Of a stretch of DNA of 9,095 nucleotides, positions 1 to 6,606 are shown piece after piece. The notes beneath the pieces were generated by a model. The model saw only the letters and a program-made list of their open reading frames with translations. It was not told the DNA's origin and ran no database searches. This DNA comes from Lysobacteraceae bacterium (lineage in GTDB: Bacteria > Pseudomonadota > Gammaproteobacteria > Xanthomonadales > Xanthomonadaceae): contig SEHC01000052.1 in assembly GCA_004173415.1 (NCBI GenBank), positions 1 to 9,095 on the forward strand, written 5' to 3'. The position numbers and the translations under genes are program-made. Positions within the stretch are counted from its first letter, which is position 1, and each line of letters opens with the position of its first letter.

Positions 1-459
1 TGGCTGTTCTGGCTGACCGGCACCGAGTTCAACATCATGGCCTTCATCGGCATCCTGGTGCTGATGGGCGTGGTGGTGAACAACGGCATCGTCATGATCG
101 AGCACATCAACAACCTGCGCCGACGTGGCATGTCGCGCACCGACGCGCTGGTCGAAGGCAGCCGCGAACGCCTGCGCCCGATCCTGATGACCATGGGCAC
201 GGCGATCCTGGCCATGGTGCCGATCTCGCTGGGGGGCACGCAGATGGGCGGAGACGGTCCGCCGTACTACCCGATGGCGCGGGCGATCGCCGGGGGCCTG
301 GCTTTCTCGACCGTGGTCAGCCTGTTGTTCCTGCCGACCATCTACGCGATCCTCGACGACCTGCGCAACGGCACCGCGCGCCTGATCCGGCGCGCCCGCG
401 TGCGCCGCGGCGAAGGCACCGTGCCGGCGGCGGCGATATCGGCGTTGAAGGCGGAGTAG
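1..459 (+). CDS. RND efflux transporter permease subunit, C-terminal fragment
   Basis: This is the 3' end of a gene that begins upstream of the window. The frame is open from base 1 and closes at TAG 457-459, giving 152 visible residues of a protein that is normally about 1,000-1,050 long. RND permeases are inner-membrane proton antiporters that pass drugs, detergents or metals to a periplasmic adaptor and an outer-membrane channel. The visible part matches the last three transmembrane helices. It has the family hallmark GVVVNNGIVMIEHIN followed by a basic loop (NNLRRRG), then RPILMTMGTAILAMVPISLG, and finally a last helix ending in SLLFLPTIYAILDD. The tail after that helix is short and basic. 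The usual adaptor partner would lie upstream and cannot be seen. The fragment does not allow a choice between multidrug (HAE) and metal (HME) subfamilies; the two asparagines in the NN motif favour the HAE type. The superfamily call is secure but the substrate is not. Confidence 0.93.
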   Translation, partial: WLFWLTGTEFNIMAFIGILVLMGVVVNNGIVMIEHINNLRRRGMSRTDALVEGSRERLRPILMTMGTAILAMVPISLGGTQMGGDGPPYYPMARAIAGGLAFSTVVSLLFLPTIYAILDDLRNGTARLIRRARVRRGEGTVPAAAISALKAE

Positions 460-492
460 GGCGATGCCTGATCCGTCCTCCAGGATGCCGAC

Positions 493-1323
493 ATGGTCGC
501 AAGGCCAGGGGAGATCGACCGGATGGGCGGGTCGCCCTGCGATGCGCGAGCGCTGCATCCACGGGATCCCGGCGGCCTGATGTCGCCGGACCCTTCGGTA
601 GAACGCGACATGGCGATGGCAAGCAGCCATGCGGGCAGGGTGGCGGGGCTGCTCTACCTGATCGTGGTGGTCACCGGCATCTTCTGTCTTGCATATGTCC
701 CGTCGCAACTCGTGGTCGCCGGCGATCCGCAAGCCACAGTGGCGAACATCGCCGCCTCGGAATTCCTGTTCCGCTTGGGCATCGCGGCTTTCCTGGTGAT
801 GCAGGTGGCGTTCCTCTTCTTGCCCTTCACCCTCTATCCGTTGCTTGAACACGCAGGCCGGCGAACTGCCGTGCTCATGGTTGTCCTGGCGGCCAGCAGC
901 GTTCCCCTCGGGTTATCGGTACTGGTGCACCGGCTGGAGCTGCTATCACTGATCGCCGACCCGGATGTTTCCCGCATGCTCGGCCCCGACGCGGTCCGCA
1001 GTCAGGCGGTGCTGTCGCTGGAGGCGTACCGCAACGGCCTGCACGTCACCAAGCTGTTCTGGGGGCTTTGGCTGCTGCCCTTCGGTTGGCTGGTGGTCAA
1101 GTCCCGTCTCCTGCCACGGATCTTGGGCTTGCTCTTGATACTGGGCTGCCTTGGCTACCTGTTGCAGGTGTTCGGTGCGCTGCTGATGCCCGGTTTTGCC
1201 GATTCCGCGGTCGCGCCCTACATTGGCCTGCCGGCCGCGGTCGGCGAGATCGGCACTTGCCTGTGGCTGCTCGTCTTCGGCGCGCGCAGGCGATCGGGGG
1301 ACAGCCCGGGCAGCGCTTTGTAG
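493..1323 (+). CDS. DUF4386 family integral membrane protein
   Basis: This is a predicted inner-membrane protein of up to 276 residues resembling the DUF4386 family, whose function is unknown. The diagnostic part is the first helix, AGRVAGLLYLIVVVTGIF, which family members carry very near their N-terminus. About five more hydrophobic segments follow. The conserved-looking stretch YRNGLHVTKLFWGLWLLPFG lies before the last helices, and the protein ends in a basic tail. The start is uncertain. ATG 493 has an AGGA seven bases upstream but gives a 45-residue extension with no homologous look to it. ATG 580 and ATG 610 would place the first helix where the family usually has it, but they lack a clear ribosome binding site. 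The gene follows the RND permease by 33 bases on the same strand, so co-transcription is possible. It converges on the TraB gene, with 36 bases between the stop codons. No function is inferred beyond membrane location. Confidence 0.85.
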   Translation: MVARPGEIDRMGGSPCDARALHPRDPGGLMSPDPSVERDMAMASSHAGRVAGLLYLIVVVTGIFCLAYVPSQLVVAGDPQATVANIAASEFLFRLGIAAFLVMQVAFLFLPFTLYPLLEHAGRRTAVLMVVLAASSVPLGLSVLVHRLELLSLIADPDVSRMLGPDAVRSQAVLSLEAYRNGLHVTKLFWGLWLLPFGWLVVKSRLLPRILGLLLILGCLGYLLQVFGALLMPGFADSAVAPYIGLPAAVGEIGTCLWLLVFGARRRSGDSPGSAL

Positions 1324-1359
1324 GCGTCTGTGGCCAGGGGTGAGAGGCGGCTGCCCAGG

Positions 1360-2601
1360 TCAACCGACCAGTTTCCCCAGCATCCGCAGCCCGCCTGTCC
1401 ACACGCCGATGGCCGTGCCCAGGCTGGTCAGGAAGAAGTTCAGCAGAATCCGCGCCACCCGGTTCTTCCACCAGCCGCGCACGTGCTGCACGTCGTCGCG
1501 CAGGGCCATGAAGTCGGCGTGGGTGGGCTTGCGCAGGGTGGCTTCGACGAAGGCGCTCACCGTTCCCGAGGCCAGGGCCGGATGCAGCGGCGTCAGCGGC
1601 GAGGAGATGAAGGCGGCCAGGATGCTCAGCGGATGGCCGCCGGCGATCGCGCAACCGATCGCGCCCAGCACGCCGGTGGCCAGCACCCACTGCAGCAGCA
1701 GGTCGGCGCCCACGTCGATGCCGCCGCGATAGAAGCCCCAGGCGAAGCCGCCAACCAGGAACGCGGCCAGCAGCAGGGTGAACCAGGGGACGTTGCTCTT
1801 TGGCGGCAACGATTCCAGCGCCGCGCGCGCGACGGCCGGCTCGTCGGAGTCGCCGCGCAGGTGGTCGGCCATGCCGGCCAGGTGCCCGGCGCCGATCACC
1901 GCCAGCACTTCGCGCGCGCCGCTCTCGCGGGTCGCCGACTCGCGCAGGCGCGCGGCCATGTAGCGGTCGCGTTCGGAAATGATGCTCTCGTACAGCGCCG
2001 GGCTTTCCTTGGCGAACTCGCCGAAGCTGGATTCCAGCAGGTCGCCCTGCTTGAGCTTCTCGATCTCGTCGTCGCCCACTTCCTCGTCGCCGAACATCGC
2101 CAGCATGATCCCGGCGCTGATCTTGGCCCGGCCCCACCAGCCCAGCCGGGACAGGGCACGCTTGAAGGTCAGCCCCACCTCGCGGTCGATCAGGTGCAAC
2201 GCCAGGCCACCTGCGCGGGTGTCCTCGGCGGCCGCCTTCAATTCGGCCCCGGGTTCCACGCCCAGTTGCTCGGCCAGTCGCCGCTGGTAGGCGGCCAACG
2301 CCAGGTTGGCGGCGAACAGGTGCGTCTTGCCCTGGCGGATCACGCTGACCAGATCCAGCCTGGCCATCGCGTCGGGATCGGTCATGGATTGCAGGCGGCC
2401 CGCATCCAGCTCGACGGCGATCGTGTCATAGGTGCCGGTGGCGATCGCCGCGCGCACTGCGTCCACGCTGGCTTTGGATACATGCGCGGTACCGAGCAGC
2501 GTGTAGCGCACGCCGTCGCGGTGCACGACCTGGTGCGGTTGCCCAGCCAGCGGGTCCGAACGCGGATCGATCGGCGGGGAAGGGTGTTGGGAATCGCTCA
2601 T
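1360..2601 (-). CDS. TraB/GumN-family (TraB-domain) membrane protein
   Basis: A 413-residue protein of the TraB family, named after the enterococcal pheromone-shutdown protein. These proteins share the TIKI/GumN-like fold, a putative metal-dependent peptidase fold, but the bacterial role is poorly defined. Residues 25-250 form the soluble domain. Its signature motifs are GTAHVS (37-42), AVELD (62-66), the SERDRYMA stretch (209-216) and GAGHLAGM (237-244). The conserved His40, Glu64, Glu210/Arg211 and His240 are in place. From about residue 275 two to four hydrophobic segments follow (for example around 276-298 and 307-340), so the C-terminus is membrane-anchored as in other long TraB proteins. 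There is no N-terminal signal peptide, so the domain is probably cytoplasmic. The start is ATG 2601 and no good ribosome binding site is visible. The gene is last in the minus-strand cluster, 104 bases after the GNAT gene. The substrate is unknown. Confidence 0.9.
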   Translation of the reverse strand: MSDSQHPSPPIDPRSDPLAGQPHQVVHRDGVRYTLLGTAHVSKASVDAVRAAIATGTYDTIAVELDAGRLQSMTDPDAMARLDLVSVIRQGKTHLFAANLALAAYQRRLAEQLGVEPGAELKAAAEDTRAGGLALHLIDREVGLTFKRALSRLGWWGRAKISAGIMLAMFGDEEVGDDEIEKLKQGDLLESSFGEFAKESPALYESIISERDRYMAARLRESATRESGAREVLAVIGAGHLAGMADHLRGDSDEPAVARAALESLPPKSNVPWFTLLLAAFLVGGFAWGFYRGGIDVGADLLLQWVLATGVLGAIGCAIAGGHPLSILAAFISSPLTPLHPALASGTVSAFVEATLRKPTHADFMALRDDVQHVRGWWKNRVARILLNFFLTSLGTAIGVWTGGLRMLGKLVG

Positions 2602-2705
2602 CGGGAACCAGGGTCAGGGCTACGGCGTCAGCCGCGGCGGTGGGAGGTGGGACTGCGGGGAATCCGTGCGGGCGGACTCGTTGGCAACCGGAGTCGCGCC
2701 TGCAG

Positions 2706-3257
2706 TCATGGCAAGTTGTCTTCAGGTGGCGCGTCGCCGCTTCCGCTTCCCAGTGCGCGCTGCATCTGTACGGTGTCCAGCCAGCGTCCGTGTTTCCAGG
2801 CAATCCCGCCGAAGACGCCGATCAGGTGGAAGCCGAATTTCTCGTGCAGCCTGATCGAGGCGGTGTTGCTGGGCTCGCCTATCACCGCGATCATCTGCCG
2901 GTAGCCGCGTGCCTGGCATTCGGCGATGAGGCGCTCCAGCAGCGCAGCGCCGATGCCGAGTCCCTGCCGTCCGGCAGCGACGTAAACCGAGTTCTCGACC
3001 GTGAAGCGATAGCCGGCGCGGGCGCGATAGCTGCTGGCATAGGCATAACCCAGCACTTCCCCGGCCGCTACGGCGACCAGGTACGGGTAGCCGGCCGCGA
3101 CCGTCGCCTGCATGCGGCTTTGCATCTCTTCCTGGCTCGGGACGTCGTACTCGTAGGTGTTGACGTGGTTGCGCACTTCCGCAGCGTAGATCGCGGAAAT
3201 GGCCGGCAGGTCCGCCGGGCAGGCGTCGCGGATGATCAGGTCCAAGTGGGGGCTCAA
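2706..3257 (-). CDS. GNAT N-acetyltransferase, phosphinothricin/methionine-sulfone acetyltransferase-like
   Basis: A 183-residue single-domain acetyltransferase that would transfer an acetyl group from acetyl-CoA to an amine. It most resembles the PAT/MddA (YncA) branch, which acetylates phosphinothricin, methionine sulfoximine and similar glutamate or methionine analogues. Visible motifs are IRDACPADLPAI (9-20), the IYAAEVRN segment (23-30), VENSVYV (87-93), the acetyl-CoA phosphate loop RQGLGIG (97-103), MIAVIG (122-127) and NTASIRLHEKFGF (131-143). The likely start is TTG 3257, whose last two bases overlap the TGA stop of aguB (TTGA), so translation is probably coupled to the upstream gene. 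No independent ribosome binding site or in-frame ATG is near the conserved N-terminus. The last 15 residues (GSGSGDAPPEDNLP) look like a disordered tail. The neighbourhood raises the possibility of polyamine acetylation, but the motifs point to the PAT branch and not to SpeG/PaiA, so the substrate is open. Confidence 0.9.
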   Translation of the reverse strand: MSPHLDLIIRDACPADLPAISAIYAAEVRNHVNTYEYDVPSQEEMQSRMQATVAAGYPYLVAVAAGEVLGYAYASSYRARAGYRFTVENSVYVAAGRQGLGIGAALLERLIAECQARGYRQMIAVIGEPSNTASIRLHEKFGFHLIGVFGGIAWKHGRWLDTVQMQRALGSGSGDAPPEDNLP

Positions 3258-4156
3258 TCGATGTAGCGCTTGAGCAGGTCGGCGTACGCATCGATGCGGC
3301 GGTCGCGCAGGAACGGCCAGATCCGGCGCACGTGCTCGCTGCGGGCCAGGTCGACCTCGGCGCTGAGGATCTGCGCTTCGCTACCGGCCTCGGCGATGAA
3401 CTCGCCCTGCGGGCCGAGCACGTGGCTGTTGCCCCAGAACTGGATCCCGGAGGCGCCCAGCGGCGAAGGCTCATGGCCCACGCGATTGCACGACAGCACC
3501 GGCAGGCCATTGGCGACGGCGTGGCCGCGATGGCTCAGCACCCAGGCATCGCGCTGGCGGTTCTTCTCGGCCTGTTCGTCGGACGGATCCCAGCCGATAG
3601 CGGTCGGGTAGAGCAGCACTTCGGCGCCGGCCAGCGCCATCAGCCGCGCCGCCTCCGGATACCACTGGTCCCAGCAGACCAGCACACCCAGGCGCCCGAC
3701 CGAGGTGTCGATCGGCTTGAAGCCGAGGTCACCCGGGGTGAAGTAGAACTTTTCGTAGAAACCCGGATCGTCCGGGATGTGCATCTTGCGGTACTTGCCC
3801 AGCATGCTGCCGTCCTTCTCGAAGACGACCGCGGTGTTGTGGTACAGGCCGGCGGCGCGGCGCTCGAACAGCGAGCTGACCAGGACCACGCCGTGCTGCC
3901 GGGCGAGTTTCCCCAGGCGCTCGGTGCTGGGCCCGGGGATCGGTTCGGCCAGGTCGAACTCCTCCACCGACTCGTGCTGGCAGAAGTATGCGCCGTTGTG
4001 CAGTTCCTGCAGCAGCACCAGCTTGGCGCCGCGGCGGGCGGCTTCGGCGACCCGTGCTTCGATCACCGAAAGATTCGCCTCGGCATTGCCGCGGCCCTGG
4101 TCGATGATGGCCTGTTCCTGGATCAGGGCGACCGGGAGGGTGGTGCGGACAGTCAT
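3254..4156 (-). CDS. aguB: N-carbamoylputrescine amidase
   Basis: A 300-residue cytoplasmic carbon-nitrogen hydrolase of the nitrilase superfamily. It hydrolyses N-carbamoylputrescine to putrescine, CO2 and ammonia, the second step of the agmatine route to putrescine. The catalytic triad is intact: Glu51 in LLQELHNGAYF, Lys124 in KYRKMHIPD and Cys161 in VCWDQWYPEAARLM. Further AguB-specific stretches are SSLFERR (94-100), YHNTAVVF (105-112), DDPGFYEKFYFTPGD (129-143), LYPTAIGWDP and the C-terminal SGIQFWGNSHVLGPQGEF. Length is normal for the family. The start is ATG 4156 with no clear ribosome binding site. Its stop overlaps the TTG start of the GNAT gene, and it lies 69 bases downstream of the transporter gene. 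Its pathway partner aguA is about 2.4 kb upstream on the same strand, separated by two unrelated-looking genes. The identification is strong because of the triad, the AguB-type motifs and the presence of aguA. Confidence 0.95.
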   Translation of the reverse strand: MTVRTTLPVALIQEQAIIDQGRGNAEANLSVIEARVAEAARRGAKLVLLQELHNGAYFCQHESVEEFDLAEPIPGPSTERLGKLARQHGVVLVSSLFERRAAGLYHNTAVVFEKDGSMLGKYRKMHIPDDPGFYEKFYFTPGDLGFKPIDTSVGRLGVLVCWDQWYPEAARLMALAGAEVLLYPTAIGWDPSDEQAEKNRQRDAWVLSHRGHAVANGLPVLSCNRVGHEPSPLGASGIQFWGNSHVLGPQGEFIAEAGSEAQILSAEVDLARSEHVRRIWPFLRDRRIDAYADLLKRYID

Positions 4157-4225
4157 GGCGGGGAGGGGCGTGTTTCAGGGAGGGCGCATGTTAACGCGGA
4201 AGGCCGCCGGGCGATGAATGCGGGC

Positions 4226-5524
4226 CTAGGCATGGGGCTGCGCTGGCTCGCGCATGCGGTGCCAGCGTCCCAGCGTGCCGCCAGCGACGGCCCACGCAAG
4301 GGCGATGCCGGCCCCGATCAGCATGGCCAGCGCCGGATGGTCGGCGACCAGGTCCAGGCCGCGCTTGACCCAGCCACTGACCGCGTCGCCGCCACGGTAG
4401 ACCACGGTGTCGATGAAATTCTTCGCCTTGTACTTCTGCTCGGCGGGCACGACCGTGTAGAGCATCTCCCGGCCCGGGCGGACGAAGGCGTATTCGCCGG
4501 CCCTGCGCACCACCATCACTACCACGAACACGGCGAAGGTGGGCGCCAGCGCCAGCCACACGAAGCCCGCGGCGACCACCACCGGCACCGCCACCAGCAG
4601 CACGCCCACGCCCAGCCGCTGGGCGATTCGCCCGGTGATCAGCAGTTGGGTCAGGATGGCCAGGGCCTGGACGACGGTATCGATGGTGCCGAACACCTGG
4701 GTCTGCCGGGTGCGGTCGGTGAAGGTTTCGGCCACCAGCCGCGCCTGTTCGAAGTACAGGAAGGTGCTGACGCTGGTGAGCAGCAGCACGAATACCGCGA
4801 TCGCGAGCAGGTAAGGCGACTTGAACACGGCGGTCGCGCCGGCGAAGGGGTTGCCGCCGAGCGGCTTGCGACGTGCGCCGGGTTCCTGGCGCGGCAGCGG
4901 ATGCGCATCGCGCCAGCGCTGCAGGTGGCGCGCGGCGAACATGCTGCCCACCAGCATCGCCGCCGACAGCAGCAGCAATCCGGAATGGCCGATCGGCGCG
5001 ACCAGCACGGTGCCGAGCAGCGGCCCGACCAGTCCGCCCAGGCTCGCACCGCCGGCCATCAGCGCGAACAGCCGCTTGGCCTGGTTAGCGGCGAAGACGT
5101 CGACCAGCACGCTCCAGGCCAGCGAGATCGTCAGCAGGTTGAACACCGACAGCCAGATGTAGAAGCCGCGGGCCAGCCACGGATCGTCGGGCATAGCGCG
5201 GAAGGCGGTGGCGAATCCGACCAGGTTCAGGACGAAGAATGCATAGGTCCAGGGCAGGATCCGCCGCCGCGCGACCTGCGAGGCCAGCCATCCGAACAGT
5301 GGCAGCGCCGCCAGCGTGGCCACGAACGTGGCGGTGAACAGCCATTGCAGGTTGTCGACGCCGCCGGCCACGCCCATGGTCTCGCGCACCGGCCGCAGCA
5401 TGAAATAGCCTGCGAACAGCAGGAAGAACAGCAGCAGGCCCGCGGCCACCGCGCCGGCCTCGCGCTCGCCGACCTCGAACAAGGCGGCCAGTCGCCGGCT
5501 CAGGGCGTTGGATTCCGGCGTCAT
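4226..5524 (-). CDS. Nucleotide-exchanger-like (Npt/Tlc, ATP/ADP translocase-related) multi-pass transporter
   Basis: A 432-residue inner-membrane protein with about 10-12 hydrophobic segments. It resembles the bacterial relatives of the NTP/NDP exchangers (TlcA/Npt1) and the wider MFS fold. The first helix lies at about residues 25-42 and runs into MLRPVRETMGV, a sequence typical of this family. Towards the C-terminus is a very conserved-looking block with FVRPGREMLYTVVP (347-360), EQKYKAKNFIDTVVYRGGD (362-380) and SGW. It carries charged residues (R349, R352, E353, K364, K366, K368, R377, D380) of the kind that could bind phosphate-bearing substrates. Canonical exchangers of intracellular bacteria are about 500 residues long, so this is a shorter member, usually annotated only as an MFS or NTP/NDP transporter. 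The start is ATG 5524, six bases after the aldo/keto reductase stop, so translation is probably coupled; the stop is TAG. The substrate is unknown, and nucleotide exchange should not be assumed in a free-living organism. Confidence 0.82.
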   Translation of the reverse strand: MTPESNALSRRLAALFEVGEREAGAVAAGLLLFFLLFAGYFMLRPVRETMGVAGGVDNLQWLFTATFVATLAALPLFGWLASQVARRRILPWTYAFFVLNLVGFATAFRAMPDDPWLARGFYIWLSVFNLLTISLAWSVLVDVFAANQAKRLFALMAGGASLGGLVGPLLGTVLVAPIGHSGLLLLSAAMLVGSMFAARHLQRWRDAHPLPRQEPGARRKPLGGNPFAGATAVFKSPYLLAIAVFVLLLTSVSTFLYFEQARLVAETFTDRTRQTQVFGTIDTVVQALAILTQLLITGRIAQRLGVGVLLVAVPVVVAAGFVWLALAPTFAVFVVVMVVRRAGEYAFVRPGREMLYTVVPAEQKYKAKNFIDTVVYRGGDAVSGWVKRGLDLVADHPALAMLIGAGIALAWAVAGGTLGRWHRMREPAQPHA

Positions 5525-5530
5525 GCCGGG

Positions 5531-6490
5531 TCAGGCCAAGGCTGCGATCAGCGACTGGCGCTGGGTCTCGTCCAGGTCCGGACCGATGCCGGCTTTCAGG
5601 TTGTCGCTTTGCCGGTCAGGCTTGCCGGTCGCGGGAATCACCGCGGTCACCGCCGGGTGGCTGAGGGCGAATTTCAGGAACGCCTGCGCCCATGAGCTGA
5701 CGCCTGCGCCCGCCGCCCATGCCGGCAGCGGCCTGTCCCGCACCTGCTGGAACAGCTTGCCGTCCTCGAAGGCACGGTTGATCAGCACCGCGATGCCAAG
5801 GTCCCGGGCCAACGGCAGCAGGCGCGTTTCCGCGCCCCGCGAGACAACCGAGTAGTTGATTTGTACGAAATCCGGCTTGTGCACCTGCAGCACCCCGGCC
5901 AGCTCCTCCTGCGCGCGTTCGAGATAGTGGGTCACGCCGACATAGCGGACCTTGCCCTCGCCCTTCAGTTCGCGCGCCAGGGCGAGTTGGGCCTGCAGGT
6001 CGCCCAGGTTGTGGACCTGCAGCAGCTCGACCCGGTCGGTCTTCAGGCGCCGCAGGGTGTTGTGGAACTGGGCCAGGCCGGCCTCGCGTCCGCGGACCCC
6101 CGACAGCTTGGTGGCAAGCCAGGCCTTCGGGCGCAGGGCCTGTTCGGCAAGCAGGGCGCCGAGCACGTCCTCGGCGCTGCCGTAGGTCGGCGCGGTGTCG
6201 ATCAGGCTGGCCCCCGCGGCGAAGAAGCGCCTGAGTACTTCAGCCAGGGGCGCGCGTTCGCCGGCCGAATCGCCCACCTCGAAACTGCCTGAAGTGCCCA
6301 TGCCGATGACCGGGATCCTTTCGCCGGTGGCGGGGATGACGCGGGAGTTGAGTGGCGCGAGTGGCGCGGCGGTCGCTTCCGGGGCGGAAGCCAGGGGCGC
6401 GGCCTCGGCAGGATCACGGCACGCCGCCAGGCCGAGGCCCGCGGCCGTGGCTATCGCAGTGGAGGAAAGGAACCTGCGTCGCGTGTACAT
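5531..6490 (-). CDS. Aldo/keto reductase-fold protein with Tat signal and lipobox
   Basis: A 319-residue protein made of an N-terminal export signal, a Pro/Ala-rich linker and an aldo/keto reductase barrel. The signal is Tat-like (TRRRFLSSTA, residues 3-12), followed by a hydrophobic stretch and LAAC (21-24), which fits a lipobox with Cys24 as lipidation site. The linker covers about residues 25-48. The barrel starts near residue 50 with PVIGMGTSG (60-68) and carries the usual catalytic tetrad: Asp98 and Tyr103 in DTAPTYGSAE, Lys128 in ATKLSG and His160 in LLQVHN. Later segments include VRYVGVTHY, FVQINYSVVSRGAE and the C-terminal VTAVIPATGKPDRQSDN, typical of the NADP(H)-binding end. Tat export would allow folding with cofactor before export. 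The substrate is unknown. The start is ATG 6490 with GGAG six bases upstream. The gene sits 116 bases after aguA and 6 bases before the transporter gene. Confidence 0.92.
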   Translation of the reverse strand: MYTRRRFLSSTAIATAAGLGLAACRDPAEAAPLASAPEATAAPLAPLNSRVIPATGERIPVIGMGTSGSFEVGDSAGERAPLAEVLRRFFAAGASLIDTAPTYGSAEDVLGALLAEQALRPKAWLATKLSGVRGREAGLAQFHNTLRRLKTDRVELLQVHNLGDLQAQLALARELKGEGKVRYVGVTHYLERAQEELAGVLQVHKPDFVQINYSVVSRGAETRLLPLARDLGIAVLINRAFEDGKLFQQVRDRPLPAWAAGAGVSSWAQAFLKFALSHPAVTAVIPATGKPDRQSDNLKAGIGPDLDETQRQSLIAALA

Positions 6491-6606
6491 GGCCGTCTCC
6501 GTCGTGGGGAGCCGCCGTTATCGTTCATCGCGCCGCGTTGCGTGTAAACGAAACGTCAATCGGCACACCCACTGAAGTCATGGTCGCGCCCCGGCCGCGG
6601 GGAGGA

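Noticed and set aside
460..492. Repeated GATGCC words and a short ATCC/GGAT pairing after the RND gene
   Set aside because: Stem of four pairs and no T-tract; no terminator can be supported, so the RND and DUF4386 genes may be co-transcribed.
1097..2137. A 346-codon minus-strand frame overlapping the TraB gene in another frame and the DUF4386 gene in antisense
   Set aside because: Arg/Gly/Ala-rich product without recognisable motifs; it crosses a real convergent gene junction.
2675..2695. Inverted repeat GACTC...GAGTC with an inner GTTG/CAAC in the gap between the GNAT and TraB genes
   Set aside because: The stem is short and interrupted, with no T-tract. It is too weak to call a terminator or operator.
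1330..2904. A 524-codon open frame on the + strand antisense to the TraB and GNAT genes
   Set aside because: Same reasoning: low-complexity Gln/His/Arg-rich product, no ribosome binding site, and it runs through two real genes and the gap between them.
3332..5695. A 787-codon open frame on the + strand, antisense to aguB, the transporter gene and part of the reductase gene
   Set aside because: It is fully covered by three genes with clear family motifs on the other strand. Its product is dominated by Gln, His, Arg, Gly and Asp with no domain or membrane pattern, which is the usual composition of a complementary frame in GC-rich genes.
6589..6602. GC hairpin CCCCGGCCGCGGGG after aguA
   Set aside because: The stem is only about five pairs and there is no T-rich tail in the direction of transcription, so it is not an intrinsic terminator.
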